DNA of 64,000 nt from Litoditis marina (taxonomy: Eukaryota; Nematoda; Chromadorea; Rhabditida; Rhabditidae). The translations under genes were made by a program, and so were the position numbers. Under the pieces are notes generated by a model. It saw only the letters and a list, made by a program, of their open reading frames with translations, was not told the DNA's origin and made no database searches. Positions 25,191 to 37,846 of this stretch are shown piece after piece (position 1 is the first letter of the stretch; each line of letters begins with the position of its first letter). The stretch lies in the NCBI GenBank assembly GCA_964036275.1, contig OZ038434.1, positions 8,389,060-8,453,059 of the forward strand, in the 5' to 3' direction.

Positions 25191-28100
25191 TCACCAGATA
25201 CTCTGATGTCCGAAGTCTCTGGTGTTCTTTCTACCGAGCGGGGTGTCTGGTCCAGCTACTCTTCTGGTGGGAGCTGGACCATCTTGATGAATCAGACCAG
25301 ACGCGCCATCGGGACGAGTCACACAACGGGAAGTCGGTTGCTGAGATGAACATGATTTTGATTTAGTTGGTGGCAGCCATGTTGTGACCAGCCAGTCTCT
25401 CAATAAACACGCAGTTCTTGTCGTACTCAGGTACTATCTCAATTTGTTCATAACTCTCTTTCGTATTTCTCATTGTACATCAAACCATGTCAATTTGTTG
25501 ATTTGAAAACATACTCATTCGAAGATGAGAGGGAAAATCCATAAATGATGTCTCCAATGAGTTCTGCTTCTACAAAATGATTCTAGATCAAGAACTACGA
25601 TTCTCGTGGAACACCGACTTTTCGCTTCACCACATTTCGAAGAGAAATGTAATTGGAGACCTTCTCGTTAAATTTGCGATTGACATGCCATTGTTCCCTG
25701 CACTAGGCTGTGAGCTGCGAAATGCGCAGAAAAACGGATAATTGTATATAAAATCAACATTCAGAAATTCAGAATGAAGAAATTCAGAAAGTACCACCTT
25801 TGTCGGAGCCTAGAGCAAGTGATGATCTTCTGATATGTCTATTATGTTTCTTTGACTACTGATTCGACTTCATTTTCTAGAAACTTGTATGAGATGATGC
25901 ACATCACAGCTGAGACGTTTTGAACGAAGCTCGACCGAGACATCAAACTACAAGTACATCAGATCAGATTAACATACACCGCTTCAGCCTACTTCGTTTT
26001 CGTTTCAAGTGAACTGATCTATGTGCTCACCGGTGACTGGGTGATCATGCCTGATTGTTTGGCACTGCGAGCTCCCCTCCGAGGGGCGTCCGGGTCTTCT
26101 TTGGTCACTGTCTTCTTATCCTCGAAGAACTCGGGGAAAACCACGTAGTTGGTCGACTGCCAAACTGAAAAATCAATAAACTGAGAGACATTAGTGCCAG
26201 TTTTTTTCTGTGGTTGGCCAGCTACACTGAGGCTGCAGACAGGTAGGGACAGTCTGCGTCTATCTGATCTGCACACTCTCTCGTCCAGAATCTCGATCAA
26301 TCGTTCGTTTTGTTCATTTGTTGAAATCGAGCTAGTACATTTTCTCGACTTTTGATCTGTATTCAAGAATATCATGATCAATTCAAATAAGTTCTAACCT
26401 GGATCACTGAGTTTGTAGAACTTCTTCAGGAATTGGAGGAAGGCTTCTGAAGGCCGATCGATGGCCACCGCACCCACACTCGTCGATTCAGACTGCAACA
26501 GAAATTTTGGTTTTAAAAAAACCATACAATACATATTTTTTCGTATGTTTTGTTCACCATATTATTTTTTGTAGGCGAGTATATTCGACAAAAAACAAAA
26601 GTGTCGACAACTTTTGTATTTCCTATGCCTTTGCATGATTCGCGAGCCCTATTCGCGTTTCCGTTGTACGATTGAGTGGAAATGCGCAGAAGGTTCTCCT
26701 TCCTCTACAATGAGAAAATACAACCCACATTCAGCATGTAATCGAACAGCTGATGACCATTTCCTTTTCTCTGCATACTCTCGTGTACATAGAAGTCGAG
26801 GATACAGAGTGGTTTCTCTTCGTATTGTTTCTTTCCGGCCGCATCTAACAGGTACAACTTCTTCTTAGCCACCTTCAGCAGACCAACCAGAACACTCACA
26901 TTTCTGCAATAATGCGTACTTATGAGATGATGGCTGCTCCGGGAAAATGAGTTTCAATGTTGAATAAACGAAAAATTGAATAAACGAAACATATACATAT
27001 TTTGTGTACATATCAGTTTTCTCGAATCAGGACTGAACCTCATTGGGATGGAAACAAAAACCGGAGAACAATGGGAAATGTACAGTTTCAGCTTGCCTGA
27101 ATCCGATCGATTACTACAGTACTTTGGTAGTCTTTCTGGTGGTGAAATAAACCAACTCTTTAGTCGCGTGTTTGTGCCACATTAGATATAGAAATTGATC
27201 GTCTTCCTGGTCCAACACCTTCTGGTACGTCGTCAGAATTCGCTTCAACCCCTGCGCCTGCAAAAAGCAAATATTTTATAACCGTTTTGAATTTGTATGA
27301 TTCTTTTTTTCTTAATAGAAACAAACATGAGAATTGACTTATTCTCCACCAAATAAAATGTAATGCACAAAATCACCAAGTTTAGTTTACTACGGGTTAC
27401 CGAAAGATAATGGTACCTGAGGAAAGGGGAAAAGTACAGTTTTCATGTTTTCATGACTCATATGTTCACAAACGAGAAATACACATATGAACACTAAAAT
27501 TGTGAAGTGTCTTGTTGCCGGTACGCAAACAATCTGAGTTACGACTTTTAAAATATGTAATCTATTGTTCTTGTTAGTTCCATCAAACCCTCTTTATTCC
27601 ACTATTATAGACCCGGGGGCTATGGCTTTTCGCCCTTTTTGTTGAAAACATTGTCTACTTCTAAATGCATCGAAACTCCAAAAAAAGCCAGCCAGGTCCC
27701 ATGTTTGGATCATAAGATTCGTCAGGTTGTGACTAGACATGCATATATTTTGCGAAACGGAATTAGTTCAAAAAATACAAGTCACTCAGTCAATCAATGT
27801 TCAGCTATTGATCATTCGTCTGATCTTTGATAATTATAAAACTGTGTTTTCCCGAAAATTCGATTTGATTCACAAAATTCTGGATGGAAATTTGCTACTC
27901 TCTGAAGGTTTCCATCAAATTTCACTCGACTGTCGTCTCTGGGATGAATTTGGCAGTGGCGGCAGTAATTAGTATACTCTGCGCAATGGAGCATATAATA
28001 TGCACATCAATGGGTCATGAATAAAATTCTTAAAACAACCGAGTGCGCGTCGCTTGAATTATTCAAAGACCTTGTTTCATTTCATCATAATAGTATTGTT

Positions 28101-28600
28101 GTCATTGAAATAAACGTGAAACGGTTTTGTAGTTTGGGCAGATTACAGTAACACGTAAAAGACAAAATGGAGCGGCACATAGTGTGTTTGTTCCCCGCAT
28201 GTGTGACCCAAGTTCTACAGTAAGTTATTGAAACGTCCAGGCTTTTCGACATCTTCATGAACGCTTCCGGAATTTGACTGTTTGCTCTTATTCCCTAATA
28301 CTACAACTTTTTCTCGAGACTGATCGTAAATCATAGAAACCCATTTGTATAAATAGTTCCACGCTTTTTGTAAAAGATTAGGAATGAATTAGAACAAGGT
28401 ATTGAGACTTGCAGGAGTTTTGCGGTACACTGTAATCCAATAAAAAAGTACGGTACCTCAGTGGAGGCTTCACCCATGGCGTCGATGGCCTTCTGAACCG
28501 CCCAGAACTTTCGGGGGTGGAAACGGAGGAGTTGGCCCCGATCCAACCGTTGGATGGGAGAATTGGGAAAGATCACGGAAAAATCGTAGGCAATTTCCAT
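25191..28600 (-). CDS. atat-2: Alpha-tubulin N-acetyltransferase, ATAT-2 type
   Basis: Six exons, minus strand: 28600-28457, 27257-27157, 26903-26729, 26492-26399, 26164-26031, 25340-25191. In phase they give 265 residues. The enzyme acetylates Lys40 of alpha-tubulin in the microtubule lumen, using acetyl-CoA. Family marks are the N-terminus MEIAYDFSVIF, the core PLCILDFYVHESMQRKGNG (acetyl-CoA loop Q/R-x-x-G-x-G), AIDRPS with the Asp equated to the catalytic Asp of human ATAT1, and WQSTNYVVFPEFFE. The basic, Pro-rich tail ends NTRDFGHQSIW, which I recall as the C. elegans ATAT-2 ending (ARDFGHRRIW), so it is closer to ATAT-2 than to MEC-17. The first intron is 1.2 kb. The gene is tail to tail with osm-1. 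The join to the last exon is the least certain. Confidence 0.9.
26251..26287. repeat. Dispersed TCTGCGTCTNT-type repeat
   Basis: The core TCTGCGTCTATCTGATCTGC, followed by a CACTCTCTCGTC segment, recurs with few changes at 32191-32227 and more loosely at 31008-31040. It lies in an atat-2 intron. Confidence 0.55.
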
Positions 28601-30735
28601 CTGCAGAAAAATAGATATGTGGTTGAAAAACATATTTGATACAAAGAAAACAGACGATAACACGTCAACGCAAGTATCACCAGTGGATTATGTACCACTC
28701 ATTGATAGATTTACGTCACAATTAAATTATATTATTGCTAGAGATTGATGTTTAGAAAGAGAGATAAGAAGAGAGGTAAACACACGACAAAGGCTTTCCA
28801 TCTTCAAGACGTCAAATAATACTACAATTCAAACTTTTATTTGTTGCGAAATTGCAGTGAATACCGTTGAAATGCACGTACTGGGTTTCCAGGTTTCCAC
28901 AGAAACATGTCATGATTCATCTAATTCATGAAATCTAAAGATCAGCAGTGACAGTAAGTGGTGACGGATAGTTGTGAATTGCCAACATGCGAGATTTTAG
29001 CCGGTCCATTGTGATCAAAGTGATAAAAAATGTGATCAAAGTGATGAAAACTATGTATAATCGTTGCATCCCTATTAACATTTCTAACCTACAGTATGAA
29101 TACGAAACTTCCAGGCCGATTAAATGACATAAATCGTATCGGATAGGTAAAGGTTTTCGAGAAATCAATTTTGATTGCTTTCTACAAAATGTTTTCGAAA
29201 GTAATTTCGAGAAACGTTGAATTGCTCTCGAAAATAGTCATCAGAATGTTCGCATGTGTGCTGTAGGAGTCTCAATAGGAATGATGTTGACTATAACTCC
29301 AAGCAAGTAGTTGGCTCGGTGGGGTGAAATCTGCGAGAGCACAATGGGGGGGGACCAGTCCATTTATGGTAGTTTTCAATGGGACCTCGCCGAGCACAAA
29401 CAGCTGGCAGAAGGCCAATAGAAAGGGGCGGGGCGATCGATCTGCTGCCTACCACAATCCCCCCAAGGTCGAGTTGGGGGTGATTGGCACCAATACGGGT
29501 GCAAGCAATTAGAGAAAACACGACACTGGCCTGATTTGGTTACGACTTGGAGATGATTCGATTGTTTTTTTGTTTAATTCGATCAATATTGGGAAAATAC
29601 GGTTCCGATACGGGTTGCTAAAGTTATCTGCGACGGCAAGTTTAGCACAGAAAAGGCTCAAAAGCACATCAATAATCAGAAATAAAAAAAAAAGAAGTAT
29701 AACTCAGAGCGAATAAGAGATTTATATACTGGTTTATTCATAACACATGTGGTCATTAGAGTCTGGATTTTGCCCAACAAACCCTGGGGTGGAATTCAAG
29801 CTTCAACCATGATGATATGCCGAAATGGGACCTATACGTGCAAGAACAGTACAACTAATCTGTTTATTCCGGATCTTGATTATTTCAATTATAAAGAAAA
29901 GTTTCAGCGCGGAAGAAGGCCTCGAGTTTTTTCTAAGCACGTTCCTAACTCGGTCATGTTCGAAGAGCTCTGAAAAACCGCTGCAACTTAAAATAGCGGG
30001 ATCAGCCAGATGTCGCCTGTACTGTTTGAAATTCATGAGGAGATGAGGCTAATTCGACCGCAGTGTTTAAGCCTGCATTTTATTTATTTTAAGCTGCCAG
30101 CGTTTTCACAGAAAGCGAATACTGTAATATATATATACCTTAACTTAATATTTCTCAAAAAAAGATGTATGATTTTCGCTACTGCAATATTTATGTGGAA
30201 TGTGGATAAAATTTTGCAAAGCTTTATGAATGGCATGTTTGTTCAGGCCAAGGTAGTCGAATAAACTTGTTGGAGCAGTCATGAAAAAAGTTTACAAGAC
30301 CAGGTGAATCAACAAAAGCTCTATAAAAACCCGGTACGAAATGAATTAGCTCATATTGCAGCTTCAAGTTTTATTTTTTCGTTATTATAAAATGTCGTAC
30401 TAGTTTTTGAAGACGGGGTAATAACTGCCTTTTCAAACTATATGCCAGATGATCTCATGGTATCGTGCAAAGGTACTTCACATTTCATTGCTAATCACAG
30501 ATTCAGAAAACTACGAAAACTACCACACCGCTCATCTAACGAACCTTTTCAAGTCGCGCTTCTTTCACATGTTTCAAGTACCCTTTCACCTCATGTAAGA
30601 CCTCTACTGCAGAAATCAAAGTTTCGAAAACATACGTGTTTTCACCTTACAATGTCACATCAACAACTGCTATCTCCTGGGTAGTCACGCTTAAGAAATA
30701 AACTTATTAATAATATTTGTACTGTAAACTACAGA
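28601..30735. other. Spacer between divergent atat-2 and the lectin gene
   Basis: This is the upstream region of both genes. A MITE-like element sits at 29067-29283. A more GC-rich stretch (about 29320-29510) with short open frames on both strands follows it, with no domain or splice pattern I can support. The rest is AT-rich. I see no promoter motif I would name. Confidence 0.6.
29067..29283. mobile_element. MITE-like element (copy 2, diverged)
   Basis: The right end CTGTAGGAGTCTCAATAGGA matches the right end of the element at 6068-6275. The left end (ATCCCTATTAAC, then CTACAGTA and CGAAACTTCC) matches its inverted form. It is about 217 bases long, close to the 208 of copy 1, and lies in the atat-2 upstream region. 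Confidence 0.45.
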
Positions 30736-32845
30736 ATGTGGTTGATTCTTCTCTGCATGGGTATCTCGTTGGCGTCTTGCCAGACGTTCACTTGTTCCGT
30801 CCGCAGCTACAACCCCCCTTCTTCCACCTGTGAACACCCCGACTTCACTCCCTCCGCCAACAATTATATCCTCAACCTCACCGCCATCGCCCAGCAGAAC
30901 GCAGGTTAGTCGATCTCAAGAACATTTGAACTACAGGTTTTGTCAAACCGTAGTGACAGAGTACGATCGATTTGGTAGGAGGGCGGGGTTTGGCGAGCGG
31001 CCGGATCATCTGCGTATCTTTGATCTACACGCTCTTTCGTTTGCTGGCAAGTAATCATCAACCGCTCGCCCCGCATCGCTCAATCAACCGAGCCAGTTGC
31101 TGTCTTTCTAGGGAAAATGACGTCTAAAATTCTCGATTAACCAGCTACAAAATCGAATTAGCGTGGAGGTCCATTAGACCACAGACAGTACTAACACCGA
31201 GTCCTTGAAGTTGAAAGATAAACTCTAAATTTACAATTAATTTCAGTTCTTTTTTCGGAATTTCAGCAGTTTCTACATCTGGATGTCCTTCGCGCTGGAC
31301 CTATCTCGAAGAAACGGACTCTTGCTACAAGGTACAGTAACCGACCTTCGACTTTTCTCACAGTTTCACGAGTTCTATTTTTTTTTACTTTCTCGTCACC
31401 TGTTCAGGGTTAGGTCAAACATGTTTTCAGAGGAAATTATATTTGAAGATAGGTCTGAAAACAGTGAGGGAATGATTTTTCAGACCTTCGTGAAGGCCAC
31501 CTTCGCTCAGGCGAGAGCAGAATGCAACAAGCATGATGCCGACTTGGTCACAATTCATTCTCAGGTCGAAAATGATTTCGTTCTCGGTGAGTGGGGAAGG
31601 GGATCGGGTATATGAGCAGTACCGTGGGCATCATAGTACCATTCCAAATTTTGAGTAGAATACATCTTTTGTGCAAAATAACGTTTGTTGACAATGCATG
31701 AACAGGTTTCTTCTATTAAAATTGTACGTTTTGATAAATGAGATATTTCAGAGATATCCCACTCTGGTGTTGACTCTTTTTCGAACCCTGGGCACTCGGA
31801 AATGAAAGTATGGATCGGTTTGACAAAGGAGAATGGTGTCTTCAAGTGAGTTCAGCAATGCCTTTAATGAGGACAACAGTTTGACTGTTTGAGACTGTCT
31901 ATTTACTATCTCCCAGGTCCCAGGTGAATTTGGCAGCGTGCCAATAGAACTGTTTCTCAAAGAAAAATAATTAACATGAAGAATTTCCGGCTACTTCGTA
32001 AACCGAACTACCGGCAACAAAAAATATCTATCCTATGAATACCCCAACATGCTGAAAATCTAGCACGCTGCCAAATCCTGAGCTTGCAAATTTACCTCAC
32101 GAGAATATTTACGCCAATCTTCTGCGCATTGCAAACTACAAAAGCGAGAGAGCATGAAGGTCAATGATACTTCAGACAGTTGGACTGGGAGTGTCTGCGT
32201 CTCTTTGATCTGCTCACTCTCTCGTCGAGGCCGCTACAAGCGTGACCTGTTATTCGGCTAGGAATTGTCCGAAATAATGACTACAGTATTCTCAGATGGG
32301 TGGATGGAACCACGGCCGATTTCATCAATTGGCAGGGAGGAGAGCCGAATAATGTCGGCGACGAGGAGAACTGTGGACAGGTTGTTTATTGTCAAACTAT
32401 GAATCCCATCATATATATTGTTTCACACGTGAACTTCTACAGTACGCTGAACTTGTAGTTTTGGATATTCAAGTGTTTCGGAGAACCCCTTTCTGAGCGT
32501 AATAATAAGAGAACCGATTTCCGTACATGTAATAATCTACTATCTATCAGGAACTCTCGCTACCCTATTGGGTGCGCTTAAAAGGGGCAAGATCCATAAA
32601 CGTTGTTCGGAGCCTGATGTGTTTGTAGCTTGATCAGACTGCATGTTCAGTCGGAATATTGTATTATGTGTATGAACATCAAACAACAACACAGATGCGT
32701 TAACTCTCGTTATAACTGTAGGAGCATATTGTATGCCGTATACAAACTCTTCCAGATGCGTCAAAATGGAAAATGGAACGACCTCGACTGTGACGTCACA
32801 ATGCGTGCCTTCGTCTGTGAGAAACAAATTCCTTGTTCAGCGTAA
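30736..32845 (+). CDS. Secreted C-type lectin domain protein (CLEC)
   Basis: Six exons (30736-30904, 31267-31331, 31484-31586, 31752-31845, 32296-32380, 32756-32845) give 201 residues. A signal peptide opens the protein (MWLILLCMGISLASC, cleavage likely after SCQ or nearby). A single C-type lectin domain follows from about residue 64: GCPSRWTYLEETDSCY, then FAQARAECNKHDADLVTIHS, VWIGL, FINWQGGEPNNVGDEENC and WNDLDC...AFVCEK. EPN and WND are the calcium and mannose-type ligand motifs, and both are intact, so it can plausibly bind sugar. It is presumably secreted, since there is no membrane segment. Nematode CLECs are often intestinal and infection-responsive. That is family knowledge and is not shown here. 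It is convergent with pges-2. Confidence 0.9.
31008..31040. repeat. Dispersed TCTGCGT-type repeat, diverged
   Basis: TCTGCGTATCTTTGATCTAC followed by ACGCTCTTTCGT resembles the repeats at 26251 and 32191. It lies in the first intron of the lectin gene. Confidence 0.35.
32191..32227. repeat. Dispersed TCTGCGTCTCTTTGATCTGC repeat
   Basis: Near-identical to 26251-26287, including the CACTCTCTCGTC tail. It lies in a lectin-gene intron. Confidence 0.55.
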
Positions 32846-32889
32846 TATGGAAGATTAAACTCGTTCTAGTACATTTACAAGCTAAAACT

Positions 32890-32895
32890 TTTATT
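32890..32895 (-). terminator. Candidate pges-2 poly(A) signal
   Basis: AATAAA on the minus strand, about 280 bases past the pges-2 stop and inside the lectin 3' UTR. A second copy at 32903-32908 is slightly nearer. Confidence 0.35.
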
Positions 32896-32940
32896 TTACA
32901 CATTTATTTGAAATGTATATTCCTAATATACCTTCATAGG

Positions 32941-32946
32941 AATAAA
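32941..32946 (+). terminator. Lectin-gene poly(A) signal
   Basis: AATAAA 96 bases after the TAA stop, a usual nematode spacing. Confidence 0.6.
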
Positions 32947-33172
32947 CAAAAACACAACAAGAAAAACAAGCCTAATAATGAATATATCTCTACACAACTA
33001 CCAACTAAAGAAATCTGAAAAAGAACCCGAAGCAACTGATGACTCTTCCGATATCCTTAGGACAGTTGCCAATTCAAAGACGATAATGGAACAGTAGATT
33101 ATATACGTTAACCTTTCACTGAAAGCGTGCTGACTAAACTCGAAACTACATCTATTATTCTCTTGTGCCGGT

Positions 33173-36100
33173 CTACTTCTTTGAGCGTTTCTCCAACTCG
33201 GCCCTTCCCATGCTACTCTCCACCGCCTTCTTCATCTGCGCGTGCCACTCGGCTATCCGTCCATTGTCGGCGATCACTTCCTTGAAGGCGGCACAGCCGT
33301 AGAACGAATTCATTGCACCGTACAACGACTGGAAACAACGAGTTTCACAAAGAACTACGGAAAAATAACCTATCGCGCTTGCAGTGAAAAACAAAAACAA
33401 GTATCACAAGTTTTACAAGCCTAGTCCGAAATGCTTTTCCGCGGATCGTTGAAGCACGAAAACAAATGCTTTTCCGCGGATCGTTGAAGCACGAAAACAA
33501 TGTGCTGGTGAAGAATGCACAGAGCATGAATACATCTATAGAAAATTTTTACTTTCACCCGCCTCCGTACAATCGTACCTCCCGTGATAGTTTGGTCCCC
33601 GTGGGGGGAGGGGCGAAAGTAAAATGTTCTGACTAATATGTAATCAAAAACTATGTATTTTTGTAGGATAGTCACCTCCTACTAGTGGCTACAGAACTCA
33701 ACTAAATACACATACATCGAAAACCAGCAGATAACTCACAATATCGGCCAAATTCGGTTTGTCTCCTCCCATGAACTGACGGTTGGGTCCAATCGCCTCC
33801 ATCCATTTGTCACATGCATCTCGCAGTGCCTGACGCTCATCATCAATGTTGTGCCTGAAATATACAAATACTTTGATACATTAGCAAAATGCAAGGCACA
33901 TCAATGCGTGAGAAAAATGCTATTTCAATACAACACATTTTTGCTTGCCTCAACTCTTCGTGCCAAAATTGTGTGAATCCAAAGGCTCGTAGATAGAGTG
34001 AAGCAATGTTAAAAACCACGTGAGTTCGTAAATGAAATCAAACGCGCTTAACAAATTAACTTTACGAACTCACTCACAAACATGGAGATAACCTAAGACA
34101 CAGGGAGAGAGAGAGAGAGAGAGAGAGATAGAAAACAGAATGACCGAGACCGACTTACTTCTTCTTCAGTCTCTTGCTCAGAGCCCACATCGCGGCAGCA
34201 CCCACATAGACTGCCAGAACTCGTTCCCAATATGGGAAGGTACGCTGCCAGTCACCGACCTAAATGTAGAACTGAATAAATCCTTCATGAGCGGGACCAC
34301 AAAGAGATTTAGTTTCATGTATAAATACCTGACAAAACTGATCATGAACTAATTACGTGTGCTTTATTCGAAATCTACAAATAGCGAGGTCTCTGCTCTG
34401 CAGCATCATAATTTGATCGGGAACCAGCTAAAAATGCAAAGGATAAGAAGAAGCAAACCTGTTCAAACCATTTGAAAGTCTCTAATGACTCGTCCCAGGA
34501 ACGGTATACATTCGGGGAGATGAGATGAATGAAGTGGTCATCCACCCACTCGCGCCATTCTCGCTCCTCTCTGAAATGCGTGATAAAATTCGAATATACG
34601 CCATTTGTAATACTTTCTGTGCCACCAACGACCAACAACAGTTCGCATTTTTCACATTCACATAGAACTTGGCAAACAACAAATTCACCAGACCATCACC
34701 GTCGTATGCGATTTTCAGATTTTTATATTGTCTTCGATGACAAAAACAAATAACAGAAAATGACGAGAAAAACTCTTCGATAGGTTCAGAACGGGAAAAC
34801 TTCAGGCCAAATATTTCACTCAAAACGTGTAATAAACGAAACAACTGAATATCCTATATTCCCAAAACTAAAACAAGAATAAAACTGAAACGAAAATCGT
34901 GACATACTTTCCGTTTGCCATTTGTCGATCACTTCCAACGGATTCCAGCATCACAAAATACTTATTGGGGTAAGACTTCATTGGCTTTCCCTGAAAAATA
35001 AATACAGAAGTGAGACTCAATAATAAAAAATTCGAACTGGGTATTGGGTAAGTCAAAAATACGATGTTTAACAAGATTACAAGTATTTTCTGTTCATACC
35101 TTCTCATTTGTTGTTTCGACGGCAGGGTACATTGCTAGAATCTCAGAGATCGATCGCTCGGGAAGACCAATGAAGGAAGCCAGCTGGAAAAAAGTGTTGT
35201 TGATTCAAACTACAAAACAGACAACTAAACATGAAACGTTTCAGTTTTGAATAGAATTGCCTCAAACATTAAGAACTTCTGCCACGCGAGCTAATTAAGG
35301 ACCTGCAGAGTTAGGTCGCTCATTGTGTAAATGAAAGGAACGAAATACAGTCTATCATTGAAATGAAATGGAATTATCCATAATACTACCTCGGCAAAAT
35401 TGAACAGATACTCATATTGACAATCTGCACAAGTAGCACAATAGAAGACCATAAGTGCGAAAACGTTCGAAATGATTAATTGGCTGGATTTTTCTGTACG
35501 ATTACTCAAACTTCGATCATGACCAAATGCGATTGAGAAAAGCAGTCTGACGGGATTATGAGAACAGGGGAGTGACAATATAATGCTTAGTTATCGCTAT
35601 GACAAGCGTGATAACTACCTGCGAAATGACCAGCGATGATTCGGTCAAATTGACTTGATTATTGCATCGTAGTATCGGGACCTGAAACCGAAAAATTGAA
35701 AATGGGTCAGGTAAGTATTGAGGAACCAGTCGATTGTAAGTAATCACGAATACTTAATATGTGGAGAATATCTCTCTAGCTCAACTTGACTGAAAATATA
35801 GCTCTACGTATTGCTTTATTGCTTTCAAATTTTCAATGGTTTAATTCGAAATCAGACAGTTGGGCTTCGGAACACGAATCACAATTTATTCGTTGAACAT
35901 GAGACAATAAAAACACAAGTCTATACAACATAGCTCGTACCCAGCAAAATTAGTGAATAGCTGATACAATTCTATATATAATCCTTGGACTAATGAATTA
36001 TACCAGAGTTTTCAACAACGGTTGATTCACATAAAACGGTAATCAGCTTTGGGTCCTCGTTGTACTGTTCGGAGACGCCGAGCAGAAAACAATTAGACGA

Positions 36101-36892
36101 ATTAGCCAACTTTTAGAGATTTCAATCTCAACGCTCAAGGAATCTTTCTTCTAGCTCAGACTAACCTTCTTGTACTCTGTGCTGAATTTGATCTGTGACC
36201 TTGTAACTGGATTCACTTCCACAACTTCGTATGAAAAGCCATAGTAGTCGAGAAAAGCGCGGACCTGAAAATGTGATTCAATATTTGGAAAATGAAATGC
36301 ATGATATGATGTGAATCGTAAATAATTTGTTATTGATGTATGAAATGAAGTAGGCTGTGTCTTGTACAGTCATGAAACCACCCAAAGGGTCAGAGCGAAT
36401 GAAACAAAAAAACAGCTCCCATGCCCAGTGGTGGGTACTGAGATTATAGACAACAATTATAGACGGCCAGCCCCCGACGAACAATCAGACATGGAAACTT
36501 ATTATTTTCTACACTTGTAATGGTAACAAAAAAACTCTGATCTCCGCCAATGTGTTCTACGTAACGTACCTTGCAACAAAAGGGACATGTTTCGTATTGA
36601 TATAGACGGGGATGAAGTCCACATCGATCCAAATGATTCACGATCTGTCATAGATAAAAATTTAAGCAGAGCAGGATATGAACAACATGCACACTTCTCT
36701 TTCTTTAAATATTATTATGTGGAGGAAACGAAATCTGGATGAACCTACTTTCCTACTGATCAGAACATCCCCTTTCTGCAAATCGGGTTGTGATATTTGA
36801 ATTGGACATGTCCTTCGTTCTTCTTGTGGGGTCGCAGCGACAAACAGGCCGGCCAGGGACGCAGCTCTGGCGGCACGACTCCACGCGAACAT
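33173..36892 (-). CDS. pges-2: Prostaglandin E synthase 2-like (GST-fold) protein
   Basis: Ten exons, minus strand: 36892-36749, 36644-36570, 36264-36166, 35681-35619, 35183-35100, 34990-34908, 34570-34459, 34259-34159, 33854-33740, 33328-33173. They give 343 residues. The architecture matches mPGES-2: a hydrophobic N-terminal stretch (ARAASLAGLFVAA), a glutaredoxin-like part with CPFCCK (human CPFC), YEVVEVNPVTRSQIKFS and KKVPIL, then the helical GST C-domain (EWVDDHFIHLISPNVYRS, GGDKPNLADI). The human protein isomerises PGH2 to PGE2 in vitro and binds haem. Whether nematodes use it this way is open. A membrane-anchored or organellar protein is likely. The symbol follows the family name. Confidence 0.88.
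33430..33500. repeat. Tandem duplication, 2 x 35 bp
   Basis: ATGCTTTTCCGCGGATCGTT and the 15 bases after it occur twice back to back, essentially identical, in the last pges-2 intron. This looks recent. Confidence 0.85.
34103..34129. repeat. (GA)n microsatellite
   Basis: About 13 GA units just beyond the 3' end of pges-2 exon 8, inside intron 8. Confidence 0.9.
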
Positions 36893-37846
36893 CCCTAAAC
36901 GAGATCACGATGATCGATTGCTTCACAACAACATCATCCATTTCAATGTCCAAACAATACTTTTTTATGACCTCAGAAATATTTATAGCCATCAATGTCC
37001 AGATCATCCTGTAGGGCACACTACACGTTGACGATGATATTGAATTAGCTTGGCTATATAAACGAGTAATATAGTTGTCGGCATGTAGGGATTTAGTCTT
37101 AATATGTTCTTCTGATCCTCACCCAAATAGTTTTCTGTTCCATTTAGGTAATGCTTCAGTGCAAACTGATTATAAAGTGTATCGAATGTTTTCAACAAGT
37201 TTTATAGTCTAATAAACCATCTGTAATCAATATAACAAACATATACAAAAAATTGCTGTAGCTACATCATGACAAGAATACAAGTATTTATAAAATACTA
37301 AAAATATAATCTCAATGAAAAGACTACGGAAATTAGTAAAAAGAGGAGAAGCTAAACATGGATAGATCCGATTCTGTTAAGAAAAATTAAGGGTGTTACA
37401 GAGGATCTATCCTTAGAAAAACCGTTCATGTCTTTAAATTTTCGTCCGCCTGTGGCTTAGCAACAAAACACGAAACTGAATGTTTCGACCAACAACAAGA
37501 TGTACATCTATACAGGCTAACAACAATACAGCCCCGAAGGAAAATGCCAACACAAAATATCTGCAATGAGCAACGTAAATGATCGTAGCAAAAAACAAGT
37601 GGGCTCGCAAAGAAACAAGAGACATATACAGATACTTACATAATAAAAAGCCACAGACGAATGAGAAAGACAAATGAACGGCTGCGTCGGACTGTACAAA
37701 GACAATATAACAACAGATAAAACATACAAGATGAGCAGTCAGAGAAGCAGAATAATGAAAACATACAAACTTGCAGAAGAAAATCGAACAATAAGCTCAG
37801 TCCGAATTGAAAGTGTACAAAAGGAAGACAATTTCCCAAATTACTT
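36893..37846. other. Spacer between puf-9 stop and pges-2 start
   Basis: Both flanking genes read leftward, so this holds the puf-9 3' UTR and the pges-2 promoter. Open frames on both strands near 37434-37859 are low complexity (for example strings of Leu, Phe and Ser) with no domain. I saw no canonical AATAAA for puf-9. The spacing of about 950 bases argues against an operon. Confidence 0.55.

Larger units (their letters stand above)
32846..33172. other. 3' to 3' spacer of the lectin gene and pges-2
   Basis: 327 AT-rich bases between two facing stop codons. AATAAA on the plus strand (32941) can serve the lectin gene. TTTATT at 32890 and 32903 (AATAAA on the minus strand) can serve pges-2. 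The two 3' UTRs would then overlap. Confidence 0.55.

Noticed and set aside
29291..29521. Pair of overlapping frames in a GC-richer stretch
   Set aside because: No motif and no flanking splice sites that give a longer product.
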